From contig NZ_CP042218.1 of NCBI RefSeq assembly GCF_007795095.1, positions 1,550,001 to 1,614,000 of the forward strand: a stretch of 64,000 bases of DNA, written 5' to 3'. How positions within the stretch are numbered: the first letter of the stretch is position 1; each line of letters begins with the position of its first letter. The translations under genes were made by a program, and so were the position numbers. The notes below the pieces were generated by a model, which searched no databases, was not told the DNA's origin, and was given only the letters and a program-made list of their open reading frames with translations. The stretch comes from Luteimonas granuli (GTDB lineage Bacteria; Pseudomonadota; Gammaproteobacteria; Xanthomonadales; Xanthomonadaceae). This document shows, in pieces, positions 46,509-55,799 of this stretch.

Positions 46509-46862
46509 CTCAGGCTCCGACCACACAGCGAGCTCATTGCCACCGGGCTCTGTGAAATGGAACCTGCGACCACCTGGGAAAGCAAAGATTGGCTTGACCA
46601 AGTCACCGCCTGCAGCCTCGACTTTGCGGAGCGTACCTTCGAGGTCGTCACTGTAAAGGACGATAAGTGCGCTTCCTGCTTCTGTGCGAGCCGCCAAATT
46701 AGACCTGAAGAATCCGCCATCCAGTCCTTGGTCGGAAAATGCGACGTAGTCGGGACCGTAATCCTCGAACGCCCAGCCGAATGTCTGGCCGAAGAATCGC
46801 TTCGTTCCCTCCAAGTCTCGCGAAGGGAACTCAACGTAGTTGATCTTCTCGTGTCGCGGCAT
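46503..46862 (-). CDS. VOC-family protein (cassette)
   Basis: 119 aa. VOC domain: INYVEFPSRDLEGTKRFFGQTFGW at the N-terminus, and RFHFTEPGGNELAVWSEPEA at the C-terminus with the Glu metal-ligand position. Closest in style to single-domain glyoxalase/antibiotic-resistance-like cassette proteins; substrate unknown. GCCAGCAATG precedes the start with no strong RBS. The stop TAA is supplied by the attC core. Confidence 0.87.
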   Translation of the reverse strand: MPRHEKINYVEFPSRDLEGTKRFFGQTFGWAFEDYGPDYVAFSDQGLDGGFFRSNLAARTEAGSALIVLYSDDLEGTLRKVEAAGGDLVKPIFAFPGGRRFHFTEPGGNELAVWSEPEA

Positions 46863-46876
46863 TGCTGGCTCCTGAG

Positions 46877-46936
46877 GCCTAACGCCAGAATTAAGCCGAG
46901 CTGCGAAGCGGCTCCGGCTTGAATGAATTGTTAGAT
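46877..46936 (-). other. attC site, 60 bp, canonical cores
   Basis: - strand: ATCTAAC (46930-46936), AATTCATTCAAGCCGGAGCC, GCTTCGCAGCTCGGCTTAAT, TCTGGCGTTAGGC (core 46877-46883). Nearly identical in design to the short attC sites of mobile-integron cassettes (AAGCCGA...TCGGCTTAA arms). It contains the TAA of the gene at 46931-47557. Confidence 0.93.
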
Positions 46937-47557
46937 TTCACCGCCGGACCGCAGATCTTGCAAGATCACAAGATAGTGGTTGGCGATGAGGTCAAATCCA
47001 AAGCGCAAATCCAAGAAGGGAAAGTTGCACTGTCTTCCGAAGACATGCTCAAACACGGCATTCAAGTTCTTTCCGTGAGTATCAAAGCTTGCAATGCGAT
47101 AGACGAGGTACAAGTAATCCAGCCTGTCGCCGTGATCATTTTTTAACTGAGCGAGCATGCTCTTCACGTCTAGCGCAGCAGGAAGGCCTGCCCAGGTCGG
47201 ATCTGCAGCTTCAATTTGTGATTTCTGTGGAAATAGGTTCTCGTTGTAGAGCTTTAGATAGTCGCGCTTGAAAGAGTTTACAAACTCCTCATAGCGCGCC
47301 CCGCGAGTGGCAGGGGCATCAAATATGTACGCATGCCAGAAAAACCCTTCAATGACCGACCTCGCCAGAATGTGCGTTATGTAGCGCTCATCCACCGAAC
47401 TCTTGTCGAGCTTCATGTTCTCCAACAGGGTGCCAGCGATCGAGTGAAACCGCATGACTTCTTGGCCGAAGTGACGGAGTGCGCCTGTCATATCTCCAAG
47501 CTTCTGGAAAGTTGGCAGCTCCGACTTGAGCAGGGCGAAGTGATCTGGACTTGGCAT
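46931..47557 (-). CDS. DUF5677-like helical protein (cassette)
   Basis: 208 aa, mostly helical, Phe/Tyr/His-rich and of low GC for this genome. The core RSVIEGFFWHAYIFDAPATRG and DYLYLVYRIASFDTHGKNLNAVFEHVFG resembles DUF5677-type proteins, whose biochemistry is unknown. The family assignment is tentative. The stop TAA lies in the attC core. Confidence 0.75.
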   Translation of the reverse strand: MPSPDHFALLKSELPTFQKLGDMTGALRHFGQEVMRFHSIAGTLLENMKLDKSSVDERYITHILARSVIEGFFWHAYIFDAPATRGARYEEFVNSFKRDYLKLYNENLFPQKSQIEAADPTWAGLPAALDVKSMLAQLKNDHGDRLDYLYLVYRIASFDTHGKNLNAVFEHVFGRQCNFPFLDLRFGFDLIANHYLVILQDLRSGGEI

Positions 47558-47571
47558 GGACTCTCCGTGAA

Positions 47572-47631
47572 ATCTAACGCCTGAATTAAGCCGACCCGCG
47601 AAGCGGGTTCGGCTTGAATGAATTGTTAGGC
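47572..47631 (-). other. attC site, 60 bp, canonical cores, intI-proximal
   Basis: - strand: GCCTAAC (47625-47631), AATTCATTCAAGCCGAACCC, GCTTCGCGGGTCGGCTTAAT, TCAGGCGTTAGAT (core GTTAGAT 47572-47578). The best-preserved site: the AAGCCGA / TCGGCTTAA arms pair with the expected unpaired bases. It terminates the first cassette and supplies its TAA. Confidence 0.95.
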
Positions 47632-48120
47632 ACTACCGCCGTCACTTGCCTTGTCAGCAAAAGTGCGAACCGCGTTGTGATGCCTATAGATGAGAACTGC
47701 AGCGGCAAGCGACACCGCCAGGAACACCACTGCGCCCGCAGGAGACATGTGCCAGATGAGTGAAACGACGGCTATGAGCAGGAGGAGCATGCCGGAAATG
47801 GCGAAAGCAGCAGCAACCAAGGAACCCTTGGGGCTGTTGAAATGCTCATACGATGGCTTTCCGCAGAACATGTACGCCTCAACATACTGCCAAGCGGCGA
47901 TCCAAGCGGGAATTGCGAAGATTGCAGAGTAGAGCGCGATCTCTAGCGCCCTACTATCGAGGCTTGTCTGTAGCAAAAGCAATATCACGCCGAGTGCAAT
48001 GCCAGCGCCGCCTATAGCTTGGGTCCTCATACGTTCGAGCGTGGCCTCCGTAAGCCGCTCAGTTACGGCCGTGCGCATGCCCTTGGCGTAGAGACTGTTG
48101 AAGTCGCGCTGATCTGTCAT
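47626..48120 (-). CDS. Four-TM membrane protein (first cassette)
   Basis: 164 aa. A polar N-terminal helix (about 1-32) is followed by four hydrophobic segments (IGGAGIALGVILLLLQ, ALYSAIFAIPAWIAAWQYV, VAAAFAISGMLLLLIAVVSLIW and AVVFLAVSLAAAVLIY). Not recognised. It is the most recently inserted position, next to attI, and therefore the best expressed if an integron promoter fires. The stop TAA is provided by the attC core. Confidence 0.8.
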   Translation of the reverse strand: MTDQRDFNSLYAKGMRTAVTERLTEATLERMRTQAIGGAGIALGVILLLLQTSLDSRALEIALYSAIFAIPAWIAAWQYVEAYMFCGKPSYEHFNSPKGSLVAAAFAISGMLLLLIAVVSLIWHMSPAGAVVFLAVSLAAAVLIYRHHNAVRTFADKASDGGSA

Positions 48121-48125
48121 GTGGT

Positions 48126-48290
48126 GCCTAACACTAAGTAGATCTCAAAAACGGAATGTAGCAGGTAGCCTCGCTCCGCGCCCTGCGAGTTCAAGCAAGA
48201 AAAATCCCACCCGAAATCAGGCCCTTGTCGCCTACCCATGCGCGCCCACAGCGGTAATGATTCCGGCAAATACCCCGTTGATGAGGCGGT
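48126..48290 (-). other. attI region and leader of the integron
   Basis: The insertion-point core reads GTTAGGC on the - strand (48126-48132 on +), 6 bases upstream of the first cassette's ATG. The roughly 160 bases between it and intI should hold attI, the IntI binding sites, the intI promoter and possibly a cassette promoter. A LexA-like box and a clear Pc were looked for and not found by eye. A TTGAAC (about 48189-48194, - strand sense) without a good -10 is the nearest candidate. Confidence 0.7.
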
Positions 48291-49367
48291 ATGTCATACC
48301 GGGCCAAGAGTGAGGCGGTAACCAGCGCTGCGGGGGACAGCGGCGCTTCCTCCGGCGCCCAGCGGCCCGCTGCGGGTTTCCCCGGATCCGGATCCCCCGC
48401 GCCGAACGGATCCCCCAATCTCCTCGACCAGATCCGCATCCGCTGCCGCGCGAAGCACTACAGCATCCGGACCGAACGCGCCTACGTCGGCTGGGCGCGC
48501 CGCTTCATCCTCGCCAACGACCGGCGCCATCCACGCGATCTCGGCCTGGCCGAGATCGAGGCCTTCCTCTCCGCACTCGCGGTGCGCCACGACGTCGCGG
48601 CCAGCACCCAGAACCAGGCGCTGGCCGCGCTGCTGTTCCTCTACAGGGAGGTGCTGGGGCTGGAGATGCCGTGGGTCGGGTCGGTCACGCGTGCGAAACG
48701 GCCGAAGCGCTTGCCGGTAGTGCTGACGCATGCGGAGGTGCGTGCGCTGCTGGCGCTGCTCGACGGGCAGGCGGCGCTGATGGGCTCGCTGCTCTACGGC
48801 GCGGGCATGCGGCTGATGGAGGCGGTGCGGCTGCGGGTGAAGGACGTCGACTTCGGGCGCCACGAGATCCTGGTCCGCAACGGCAAGGGCGGGAAGGACC
48901 GGAGGGTGCCGCTGCCGCGCAGGCTCGAGGCCGGGCTGCAGGCCCAGATCGAACGCGTGCGGGTGCTGCATGCGCGCGATCTGGCCACCGGGCACGGCGA
49001 GGTGTGGCTGCCGCACGCGCTGTCGCGGAAGTATCCGACCGCGGGGCGGGAGTCCGGCTGGCAGTGGGTCTTCCCGGCATCGCGGCTGTCGGTGGATCCG
49101 CGGAGCGGCACCCGCCGTCGCCACCACGTGGACGAGGCGGTGCTGCAGCGCGCGGTCAAGGCGGCGCGGGTGGCGGCCGGCATCGACAAGCCGGCGACCT
49201 GCCACACGCTTCGGCACTCCTTCGCGACGCACCTGCTGGAATCGGGCCACGACATACGCACGGTGCAGGAGCTGCTCGGGCACAAGGACGTGGCCACGAC
49301 GCAGATCTATACGCATGTGCTCGGGCGCGGCGCGGGCGGCGTGCTGAGCCCGCTCGATCGCGATTGA
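48291..49367 (+). CDS. intI: Integron integrase IntI
   Basis: 358 aa tyrosine recombinase from ATG 48291 (GAGG about 6 bases upstream). The first 45 residues are a Gly/Pro/Ser-rich extension before the usual [22 protein letters not shown]. Catalytic residues are all present: Arg174 (GAGMRLME), Lys199 (NGKGGKDR), His305/Arg308 ([13 protein letters not shown]), His331 (LGHKD) and Tyr340 (TTQIYTH). The IntI-specific extra segment is intact ([20 protein letters not shown], then [11 protein letters not shown]). It excises and inserts cassettes at attC x attI. Divergent from the array; nothing suggests inactivation. Confidence 0.96.
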   Translation: MSYRAKSEAVTSAAGDSGASSGAQRPAAGFPGSGSPAPNGSPNLLDQIRIRCRAKHYSIRTERAYVGWARRFILANDRRHPRDLGLAEIEAFLSALAVRHDVAASTQNQALAALLFLYREVLGLEMPWVGSVTRAKRPKRLPVVLTHAEVRALLALLDGQAALMGSLLYGAGMRLMEAVRLRVKDVDFGRHEILVRNGKGGKDRRVPLPRRLEAGLQAQIERVRVLHARDLATGHGEVWLPHALSRKYPTAGRESGWQWVFPASRLSVDPRSGTRRRHHVDEAVLQRAVKAARVAAGIDKPATCHTLRHSFATHLLESGHDIRTVQELLGHKDVATTQIYTHVLGRGAGGVLSPLDRD

Positions 49368-49386
49368 GCGCGTTCGATCGCGGGAG

Positions 49387-49866
49387 CTACGGCGACGGCA
49401 GTGGCAGTCCGCGCATCGGCTTCACCGTGCGCAGCACGAAGCTGGAGTTCACGTCGCCCACGCCCGGGCGGGCCAGGACGCGGTCCAGCAGGAAGCGCGA
49501 GAAGTGCTCGAGGTCGCCCACGGCCACCTGCAACAGGTAATCCATGTCGCCGGTCAACGCATGGCAGGCGACAACCTCGTCCCATTCGTTGACCCCGCGT
49601 GCGAAGTCGGCGACGGCCGCGGCGTCGTGGTGGTTCAGGCGGATGCGGACGAAGGCGGTCAGGCCAAGGCCGAGGCGTTCGCGATCCAGTTCGGCGCGGT
49701 AGCCGGCGATCACCCCGCTGCGCTCGAGCCGCTGCACGCGCCGCAGGCAGGCCGAGGGCGAGAGGTGCACGCGCTCGGCCAGTTCGGCATTGCTCAGCCG
49801 GCCTTCGCGCTGCAGCTCGGCGAGCAGCTGGATGTCGATGCGATCGAGGGTGTCGGGGGCAGTCAT
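49387..49866 (-). CDS. Lrp/AsnC-family regulator
   Basis: 159 aa from ATG 49866. N-terminal HTH (LSNAELAERVHLSPSACLRRVQRLERSGVI) and C-terminal RAM/ligand domain (DYLLQVAVGDLEHFSRFLLDRVLARPGV). It lies divergent from phhA with a 239-bp gap, so it probably senses an aromatic amino acid and controls that gene. It ends 19 bases after the intI stop; the integron therefore abuts this locus. Confidence 0.92.
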   Translation of the reverse strand: MTAPDTLDRIDIQLLAELQREGRLSNAELAERVHLSPSACLRRVQRLERSGVIAGYRAELDRERLGLGLTAFVRIRLNHHDAAAVADFARGVNEWDEVVACHALTGDMDYLLQVAVGDLEHFSRFLLDRVLARPGVGDVNSSFVLRTVKPMRGLPLPSP

Positions 49867-50105
49867 GGCCGCTTCCGGTGGCTGGACGCAATGATATTGC
49901 GCCTGACGCCCTGGACACGGCAAGAATCGCAACCATATTGCGGGCGTGAGCGGATAAAGTCGAATGCAGACCGCGTCGTATGCGCGCGAAAGTTGCGGCG
50001 CCATGCCGTCGCGATGATCGCCCACCGGCAGGAGTCGGCCTTGCCTTTCCCCGGATCGACGGGGATCGGTCGCCCGGCCCCTTTTCCAGCCCTTCGGAGC
50101 CCACC

Positions 50106-51008
50106 ATGTCCGCCCAGGCCCCCACCGCCCCCCGCCGCGTCGAGAACCTCCACACCGACAAGGGCAAGGTGCCGGTCTACGCCACCGGCGTGGTCGACCA
50201 GCACTGGGACAGCTACACCGCCGAGGACCATGCGACCTGGGCGACGCTGTTCGAGCGCCAGCGCAGGCTGCTGGTCGGCCGTGCCAGCGAGGCTTTCCTT
50301 CACGCGCAGGACGCGATGGGCATGACGCCCGACCGCATCCCGAAGTACGAGGACCTCAACCGGGTGCTGGAGCCGGCCACCGGCTGGCGCCTGGTCGGCG
50401 TCGAAGGACTGCTGCCGGAACTCGATTTCTTCGAGCACCTGGCCAACCGCCGCTTCCCGGTCACCTGGTGGATCCGCCGCCCCGACCAGATCGACTACAT
50501 CGAGGAGCCGGACCTCTTCCACGACCTGTTCGGCCACGTGCCGCTGCTGATGAACCCGGTGTTCGCGGACTACATGGCCGCCTACGGCCGCGGCGGGGTC
50601 AAGGCGCACGGCATCGGCCCCGACGCGCTGCAGAACCTGACCCGCCTGTACTGGTACACGGTGGAGTTCGGGCTGATCCGCGAGTCCCGCGGGCTGCGCA
50701 TCTACGGCAGCGGTATCGTGTCGTCGAGCGGCGAGTCGGTGCACTGCCTGGAGTCGGCCGCGCCCAACCGCATCGGCTTCGACCTCGAGCGCATCATGCG
50801 CACGCGCTACCGCATCGACACCTATCAGAAGACCTACTTCGTGATCGACAGCTTCGAGCAGCTGATGGACGCGACCCGGCCCGACTTCAGGCCCATCTAT
50901 GCGCGCCTGGCCGACCAGCCGTCGATCCCGGCCGGCACGGTGCTGGACACCGACACGGTGTTCCAGCGCGGCACCGGCGAAGGCTGGCCGACCGACGCCG
51001 ACGTCTGA
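50106..51008 (+). CDS. phhA: Phenylalanine 4-monooxygenase
   Basis: 300 aa iron- and pterin-dependent hydroxylase converting phenylalanine to tyrosine. Iron ligands are the two His of DLFHDLFGHVPLL and the Glu of YWYTVEFGLI. The family motif PDLFHDLFGH is perfect. ATG 50106 has CGGAG about 7 bases upstream. No pterin dehydratase gene (phhB) is adjacent. Likely regulated by the divergent Lrp-type protein. Confidence 0.96.
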   Translation: MSAQAPTAPRRVENLHTDKGKVPVYATGVVDQHWDSYTAEDHATWATLFERQRRLLVGRASEAFLHAQDAMGMTPDRIPKYEDLNRVLEPATGWRLVGVEGLLPELDFFEHLANRRFPVTWWIRRPDQIDYIEEPDLFHDLFGHVPLLMNPVFADYMAAYGRGGVKAHGIGPDALQNLTRLYWYTVEFGLIRESRGLRIYGSGIVSSSGESVHCLESAAPNRIGFDLERIMRTRYRIDTYQKTYFVIDSFEQLMDATRPDFRPIYARLADQPSIPAGTVLDTDTVFQRGTGEGWPTDADV

Positions 51009-51023
51009 ACCGAGCCGCCCACC

Positions 51024-51047
51024 CTGTAGGAGCGGCTACAGCCGCGA
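51024..51047. repeat. REP-like hairpin
   Basis: TGTAGGAGCGGCTACAGCC and following GCGAG: same core as the cluster at 29464. Stem GGCTACAGCC-type dyad 16 bases after phhA; probably a 3'-end hairpin. Confidence 0.75.
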
Positions 51048-51132
51048 GCAGCGAAACGCAAAAAACCAGGCATTCCTTTCGCGAGAGAACGCTTCCACCA
51101 GCCCGCCACCTGTCGCGGGCGACAATGGGCGC

Positions 51133-53308
51133 ATGACTCCCGCCCCGCTCATCCTGCCGGCGATGGCGTCCGCGCCGGCGACGCTGTCCGTCGCGATTGC
51201 GATCGCGCTCGCATTCGCCGCCGCGCCGGTCCGGGCCCAGGCACCGGTCGCCTCGCCTCCGGGTTCCGCCGACGCCCCGACCACCCTCGACGCCGTCGTC
51301 GTCGAAGCCACGCGCCTGCGCACGGTCCCGGCCTTCGAAATCCCCGCGTCCACCGCCACCATCGACCTCGACGGCGAACGCTCGAACGCCGATGGCGACG
51401 TCTCCGAAGTGTTGCGCGGCATCCCCGGCCTGCTCGCGCGCGACCGCCAGAACCTGGCGCAGGACACGCAGCTCTCGATCCGTGGGTTCGGCGCGCGCGC
51501 GACCTTCGGGGTGCGCGGTCTGCGGCTGTATGCGGACGGCATCCCGGCCTCGATGCCCGACGGCCAGGGCCAGCTCTCGCACTTCAGCCTCGCCGGCGCC
51601 GAGCGCATCGAGGTCCTGCGCGGGCCGTTCTCGGCGCTGCACGGCAATTCGTCGGGCGGCGTGGTCTCGATCCACGGCGCCGACGGCCGCGCCGGCGATC
51701 CCTGGCGGGTGCGCGCCACCGTCGGCAGCGACGGCACATGGACCGGCGCGGCGCGGTTGCTCGGCGGGAATGGCGTGCTCGGCTACAACCTCGCCGTGTC
51801 GCGCCAGGACACCGACGGCTGGCGCGACCATTCGGCGGCGCGCCGCGACGTCGCCAACCTCAAGCTCGGTTTCGACCTCGGCGGGCGTCGCCGCCTCGAC
51901 CTGGTGCTCAACCACGTCGACATCCCGGAAGCCCGCGACCCGCTGGGCCTGACCGCGCAGCAGGTGCGCGAGGACCCGCGCCAGGCGGTGGCCAACGCCT
52001 ACCTCTTCGACACCCGCAAGAGCGTGCGCCAGTCGCAGGCCGGCGCGGTGTTCGAGCAGGGTTTCGGCGAGGCGCAGGCGCTGCGCCTGTCGGCCTGGGG
52101 CGGCGACCGCGAGGTGATGCAGGTGCTGCCGATCCCGCCCGCGCCGCAGCGCAATCCGCTGCATTCGGGCGGCGTGATCGACCTGGACAACCGCTACTCC
52201 GGGTTCGATGCGCGCTGGTCGTGGAGCGGTGCGCTCGCGGACCGTCCCCCTCGAAGTGGCGGCCGGCATCGCGGGCGAGCGCCAGCGCCAGCACCGCCGC
52301 GGCTTCGAGAACTTCGTCGGCGAGGCGCTCGGCGTGCGCGGCGCGCTGCGCCGCGACGAGCGCAACGAGGTCGAGTCCGACGCTCTTTACGCGCAGGCCT
52401 GGTGGCGGATCGCGCCGCGCTGGTCGCTGCTGCTGGGCGCGCGCCGCAGCGAGGTCGGTTTCAGCTCGCGCGACCATTACGTCAGCGCCGGCAATCCCGA
52501 CGACAGCGGCCGCGTCGACTATTCGGAGACTTCGCCCGTCGCCGGCATCACCTTCGCGCCTTCGGAGCACCTGCGTCTGTACGCCTCGGCCGGCCGCGGC
52601 TTCGAGACGCCCACCTTCAACGAGCTGTCCTATCGCGCCGACGGCGGCGCCGGCCCAGCCTTCGGATTGCGTCCGGCGGTGAGCGACAATGTCGAGCTCG
52701 GCATGAAGTGGCGCATGCCCACCGGCGGCCGGCTGGAAGCCGCGCTGTTCCGCGCCGACACCGACGACGAGATCGCGGTGGCCACCAACATCGCCGGGCG
52801 CAGCAGCTACCGCAACGCCGGCGGCGCGCGCCGCGAGGGCATCGAGCTGTCGTGGTGGCAGCCGCTGGGCGAAGCCTGGGATCTGCAGCTGTCGGCGACG
52901 GCGCTGTCCGCTGAGTTCCGGGGCTGCGCGATCGGCGCGGGGGGCGGCTGCGATGCCGCCAGCGGCCGCCGCATCCCCGGGGTCCCCGAGCGCCAGGCCT
53001 TCGTGCGCCTGCAGTGGAATGACGGCGGGCCCTGGACCGCGGCGCTCGAAGCCGAAGCCATGGGCGACGTGATGGTCAATGACGCCGGCACGGAGTCGGC
53101 CGCCGGCCATGGCCTGCTGCACGTGGAAGCGTCGCGTCGCTGGAACACCGTCACCGGCCCCCTGCGCCTGTTCGCGCGGGTCGACAACCTGCTCGACCGT
53201 GACCACATCGGTTCGGTGATCGTGAACGAGGGCAACGGTCGCTACTACGAGCCAGGCGCCGGCCGCAGCTGGATGCTCGGAGTGGAGTGGCGCTTCGACC
53301 GCCCCTGA
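51133..53308 (+). pseudogene. TonB-dependent receptor with one frameshift
   Basis: Outer-membrane TonB-dependent receptor, about 724 aa when repaired. Signal peptide ends VRAQA. A TonB-box-like DAVVVEATR, the plug domain (LRGIPGLLARDRQNL ... LSIRGFGARATFGVRG, IEVLRGPFSALHGNSSGG) and beta-barrel strands follow. The C-terminal strand [17 protein letters not shown] ends in Phe-Asp-Arg-Pro. The plug frame is lost at the C5 run 52246-52250. Removing one C restores ADRPLEVAAGIAGER and continues into the +2 frame to 53308. It is either a sequencing or assembly error or a real inactivation. Probable siderophore or vitamin uptake; ligand unknown. Confidence 0.88.
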
Positions 53309-53367
53309 CCGCCGCCTGTTTCATCCGCACGCGGATGCGTGGCGGGAAAAGCCCAGGCCGTCCTCCG

Positions 53368-54616
53368 TCAGCCGGGCGCCAGGGCGGCCGCCGCTGCGCC
53401 AGCGGCCAGCGACGCCAGCAGCCCGACGGCCACGCGCAGGCCGTAGCCGCGCCCGCCGCTGACCACCGCCAGCACCGACTTCGTGCCCATGCTCGCCGCC
53501 AGCAGGCCGACCATCAGCCAGCGCCCCTGTGCAGCATCGATCGCGCCGCCCAGGCGCAGGCTGCCGAGGGTGGCGATCGACGCATGCAGCTCCGCGGCCG
53601 CGGCGATCACCGCGGCCGCCATCGCGCCGCCGGCGCCGATCCACCGGTTCAGCGCCGCCGCGAGCAGCACCATGCCTCCGACCAGGACCGCGAAGCCCAG
53701 CGCGTGGCTGAAGCGGAACATGCGTGTCTCCGCGGTCGGCGGCGCCACTTCGTCCTCGCGACCGGCGTGCAGGCCGAGCAGGCCGCCGGCCAGCAGCACC
53801 GCGGCGACGGCCAGCAGCACCCAGCGCTGTTCGGCCACCAGCGAGGGCGACAGCGCGCCCAGCACCGGCACGCTCAGGCTCAGCGAAGCCAGGTTGGCCA
53901 GCAGCGCCGCGCCAACCGCCGAGCGCGTCAGCTGCGGCGACTCCTTCGCACGCTGGCCGAAGCCCAGCACCGCCGCCGTCGAGGAGACGTAGCCGGCGAA
54001 GAAGCCCGACACCGCCAGGCCCCAGCGGTTGCCGATCACGCGCAGCGCGACATGGCCCAGCGCACCCACCGCCATCACCAGCACCACCAGCAGCCACAGC
54101 GTGCGCGGATTGAGCGCGTCGTAGGGACCGAAGCCGCGGTCGGGCAGCAGCGGCAGCACCACCAGCGCCGAGGCCAGCAGGAAGAGGCCGTCGAACAACT
54201 CGCGCTCGCTCAGCAGGTCGCGGCTCAGCCTGTGCAGCGGCTGCTTCGCGAACAGCAGCACCGCGACCACCACCGCCAGCCCCGTGGCGAGCGCCGGCGA
54301 GCGCACCGCCAGCGCGCCCAGCAGGGCCGAGGACAGCAGCGCGACCTCGCCGGTCAGGCCGGGGTCGTCCTCGTGGCTGGCGTGGTAGGACATCGCCGCC
54401 AGCAGCGCCACCCCGGCCAGGACCACGAGCAGCACCGCGTTGCCCAGCCAGGCCGCCACCGCCGCCGACAGCGCGACGATGGCGTGGGTGCGCAGGCCCG
54501 CGGTGGAATGGGGGGGCGTGGCCGCGTTCGCGCACGAGGCCGATCAGCAGTCCGGCGCCGAGCGCCGATGAACCGGCCAGCAGCAGGGAAACGGTGTCGT
54601 CCGGCACGGGTCGCAT
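53368..54616 (-). pseudogene. DUF4010 / MgtC-like membrane protein with one frameshift
   Basis: The start ATG 54616 leads into [22 protein letters not shown], the first helix of the MgtC/SapB type. The frame breaks in a C7 run (G7 on +, 54510-54516). Dropping one C gives [21 protein letters not shown] and joins the long downstream frame, which ends at 53368 with about 11 hydrophobic segments (DUF4010 region, with [19 protein letters not shown]). Repaired length is about 415 aa. As with the receptor gene, the break may be a homopolymer artefact. Confidence 0.82.
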
Positions 54617-54705
54617 GGTCCTCGGGAGATCGCCAGTCTGCCACGCGCTTGCTTCCCCGACGCAGGCCGGGAGAATGGCGGCCTCCAGTCCATCCCCGGG
54701 TCGCC

Positions 54706-55716
54706 ATGTCCAGCCACGTCTCCCTCACCCGCCACCTGATCGAGGAGCAGCGCGCCGGCCGCATCAACGCCGACCTGCGGCAGCTGATCGCGGTGGTCGC
54801 CCGCGCCTGCACCAGCATCTCCATCGCCGTCGGCAAGGGTGCGCTGGGCGGCGTGCTCGGCGACGCCGGCACCGGCAACGTCCAGGGCGAGGCGCAGAAG
54901 AAGCTCGACGTGATCAGCAACGAGATCCTGCTCGAGGCCAACGCCTGGGGCGGCCATCTCGCCGCCTGCGCCTCGGAGGAGATGGAGCACTGCCACCCCA
55001 TCCCCGACGCCTATCCGCGCGGCAACTACCTGCTGCTGTTCGATCCCCTCGACGGCTCCAGCAACATCGACGTCAACGTCTCGGTCGGAACCATCTTCTC
55101 GGTGCTCCGCTGCCCCGAGGGCGTGGCCGCGCCCGGCGACGAGGACTTCCTGCAGCCGGGCACCGCCCAGGTCGCAGCCGGCTACTGCATCTACGGACCT
55201 CAGACCACCCTGGTGCTGACCTTCGGCCACGGGACCCACGCCTTCACCCTCGACCGTGAGCAGGGCGCATTCCTGCTCACCCGCGAGGCGATCCGCATCC
55301 CGGAGGAAACGAAGGAATTCGCGATCAACATGTCCAACCAGCGCCACTGGGAGGCGCCGATGCAGGACTACGTGCGCGACCTGCTGTCAGGGAAGGAAGG
55401 CCCGCGCGGCAAGGACTTCAACATGCGCTGGGTGGCCTCGATGGTCGCCGACGTGCACCGCATCCTCACCCGCGGGGGCATCTTCATCTATCCCTGGGAC
55501 CGCAAGGATCCGTCGAAGGCCGGCAAGCTGCGCCTGATGTACGAGGCCAACCCGATGTCGTTCCTGGTCGAACAGGCCGGTGGCGCGGCCACCAACGGCC
55601 GCGCGCGCATCATGGACATCGCACCCGCCGAGCTGCACCAGCGCGTGCCTGTGTTCCTGGGCTCCAGGGCCGAAGTCGAGGCCGCGACCCGCTACCACCT
55701 CGACCACGACGCCTGA
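54706..55716 (+). CDS. fbp: Fructose-1,6-bisphosphatase, class 1
   Basis: 336 aa, gluconeogenic enzyme. Metal and substrate motifs: [33 protein letters not shown] and [40 protein letters not shown] 54706 (MSSHVSLT). Monocistronic; upstream frame extension is antisense read-through and not part of the gene. Confidence 0.97.
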   Translation: MSSHVSLTRHLIEEQRAGRINADLRQLIAVVARACTSISIAVGKGALGGVLGDAGTGNVQGEAQKKLDVISNEILLEANAWGGHLAACASEEMEHCHPIPDAYPRGNYLLLFDPLDGSSNIDVNVSVGTIFSVLRCPEGVAAPGDEDFLQPGTAQVAAGYCIYGPQTTLVLTFGHGTHAFTLDREQGAFLLTREAIRIPEETKEFAINMSNQRHWEAPMQDYVRDLLSGKEGPRGKDFNMRWVASMVADVHRILTRGGIFIYPWDRKDPSKAGKLRLMYEANPMSFLVEQAGGAATNGRARIMDIAPAELHQRVPVFLGSRAEVEAATRYHLDHDA

Positions 55717-55799
55717 CCGCGGCGGCCCGGCGCTTCTCCCGCAGGGGGCGGCCCTGGCTGCGGCCCGGCGTGCCGGGAACCCCCCGGCCGTTCCCGCTC

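Larger units (their letters stand above)
40993..49367 (-). mobile_element. Chromosomal integron: intI, attI and cassette array
   Basis: intI (48291-49367) is divergent from an array of about 14 small - strand genes, separated by attC-like imperfect palindromes of 48-112 bp. The arrangement, attC geometry (R''-L''...L'-R') and IntI-specific insertion in the integrase make this a sedentary chromosomal integron. The array is well supported from 48126 down to about 40993. The - strand block continues without interruption to 37060, and the split gene at 38593-40964 and genes below it may be older, decayed cassettes. Three intI-proximal attC cores are canonical; distal ones are diverged. Confidence 0.9.

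Noticed and set aside
41000-47640. attC palindromes as rho-independent terminators or CRISPR repeats
   Set aside because: They lack T-runs, vary in length and sequence, and follow the R''-L''-L'-R' layout with conserved cores; there are no regular spacers.
48133-48290. A strong cassette promoter or LexA box in the attI region
   Set aside because: No pair of hexamers with suitable spacing and no CTGT-N8-ACAG motif could be found by eye; TSS mapping would be needed.
49368-49386. tRNA or att site next to intI as an integration target
   Set aside because: The gap to the Lrp-type gene is only 19 bases and contains no tRNA-like fold.
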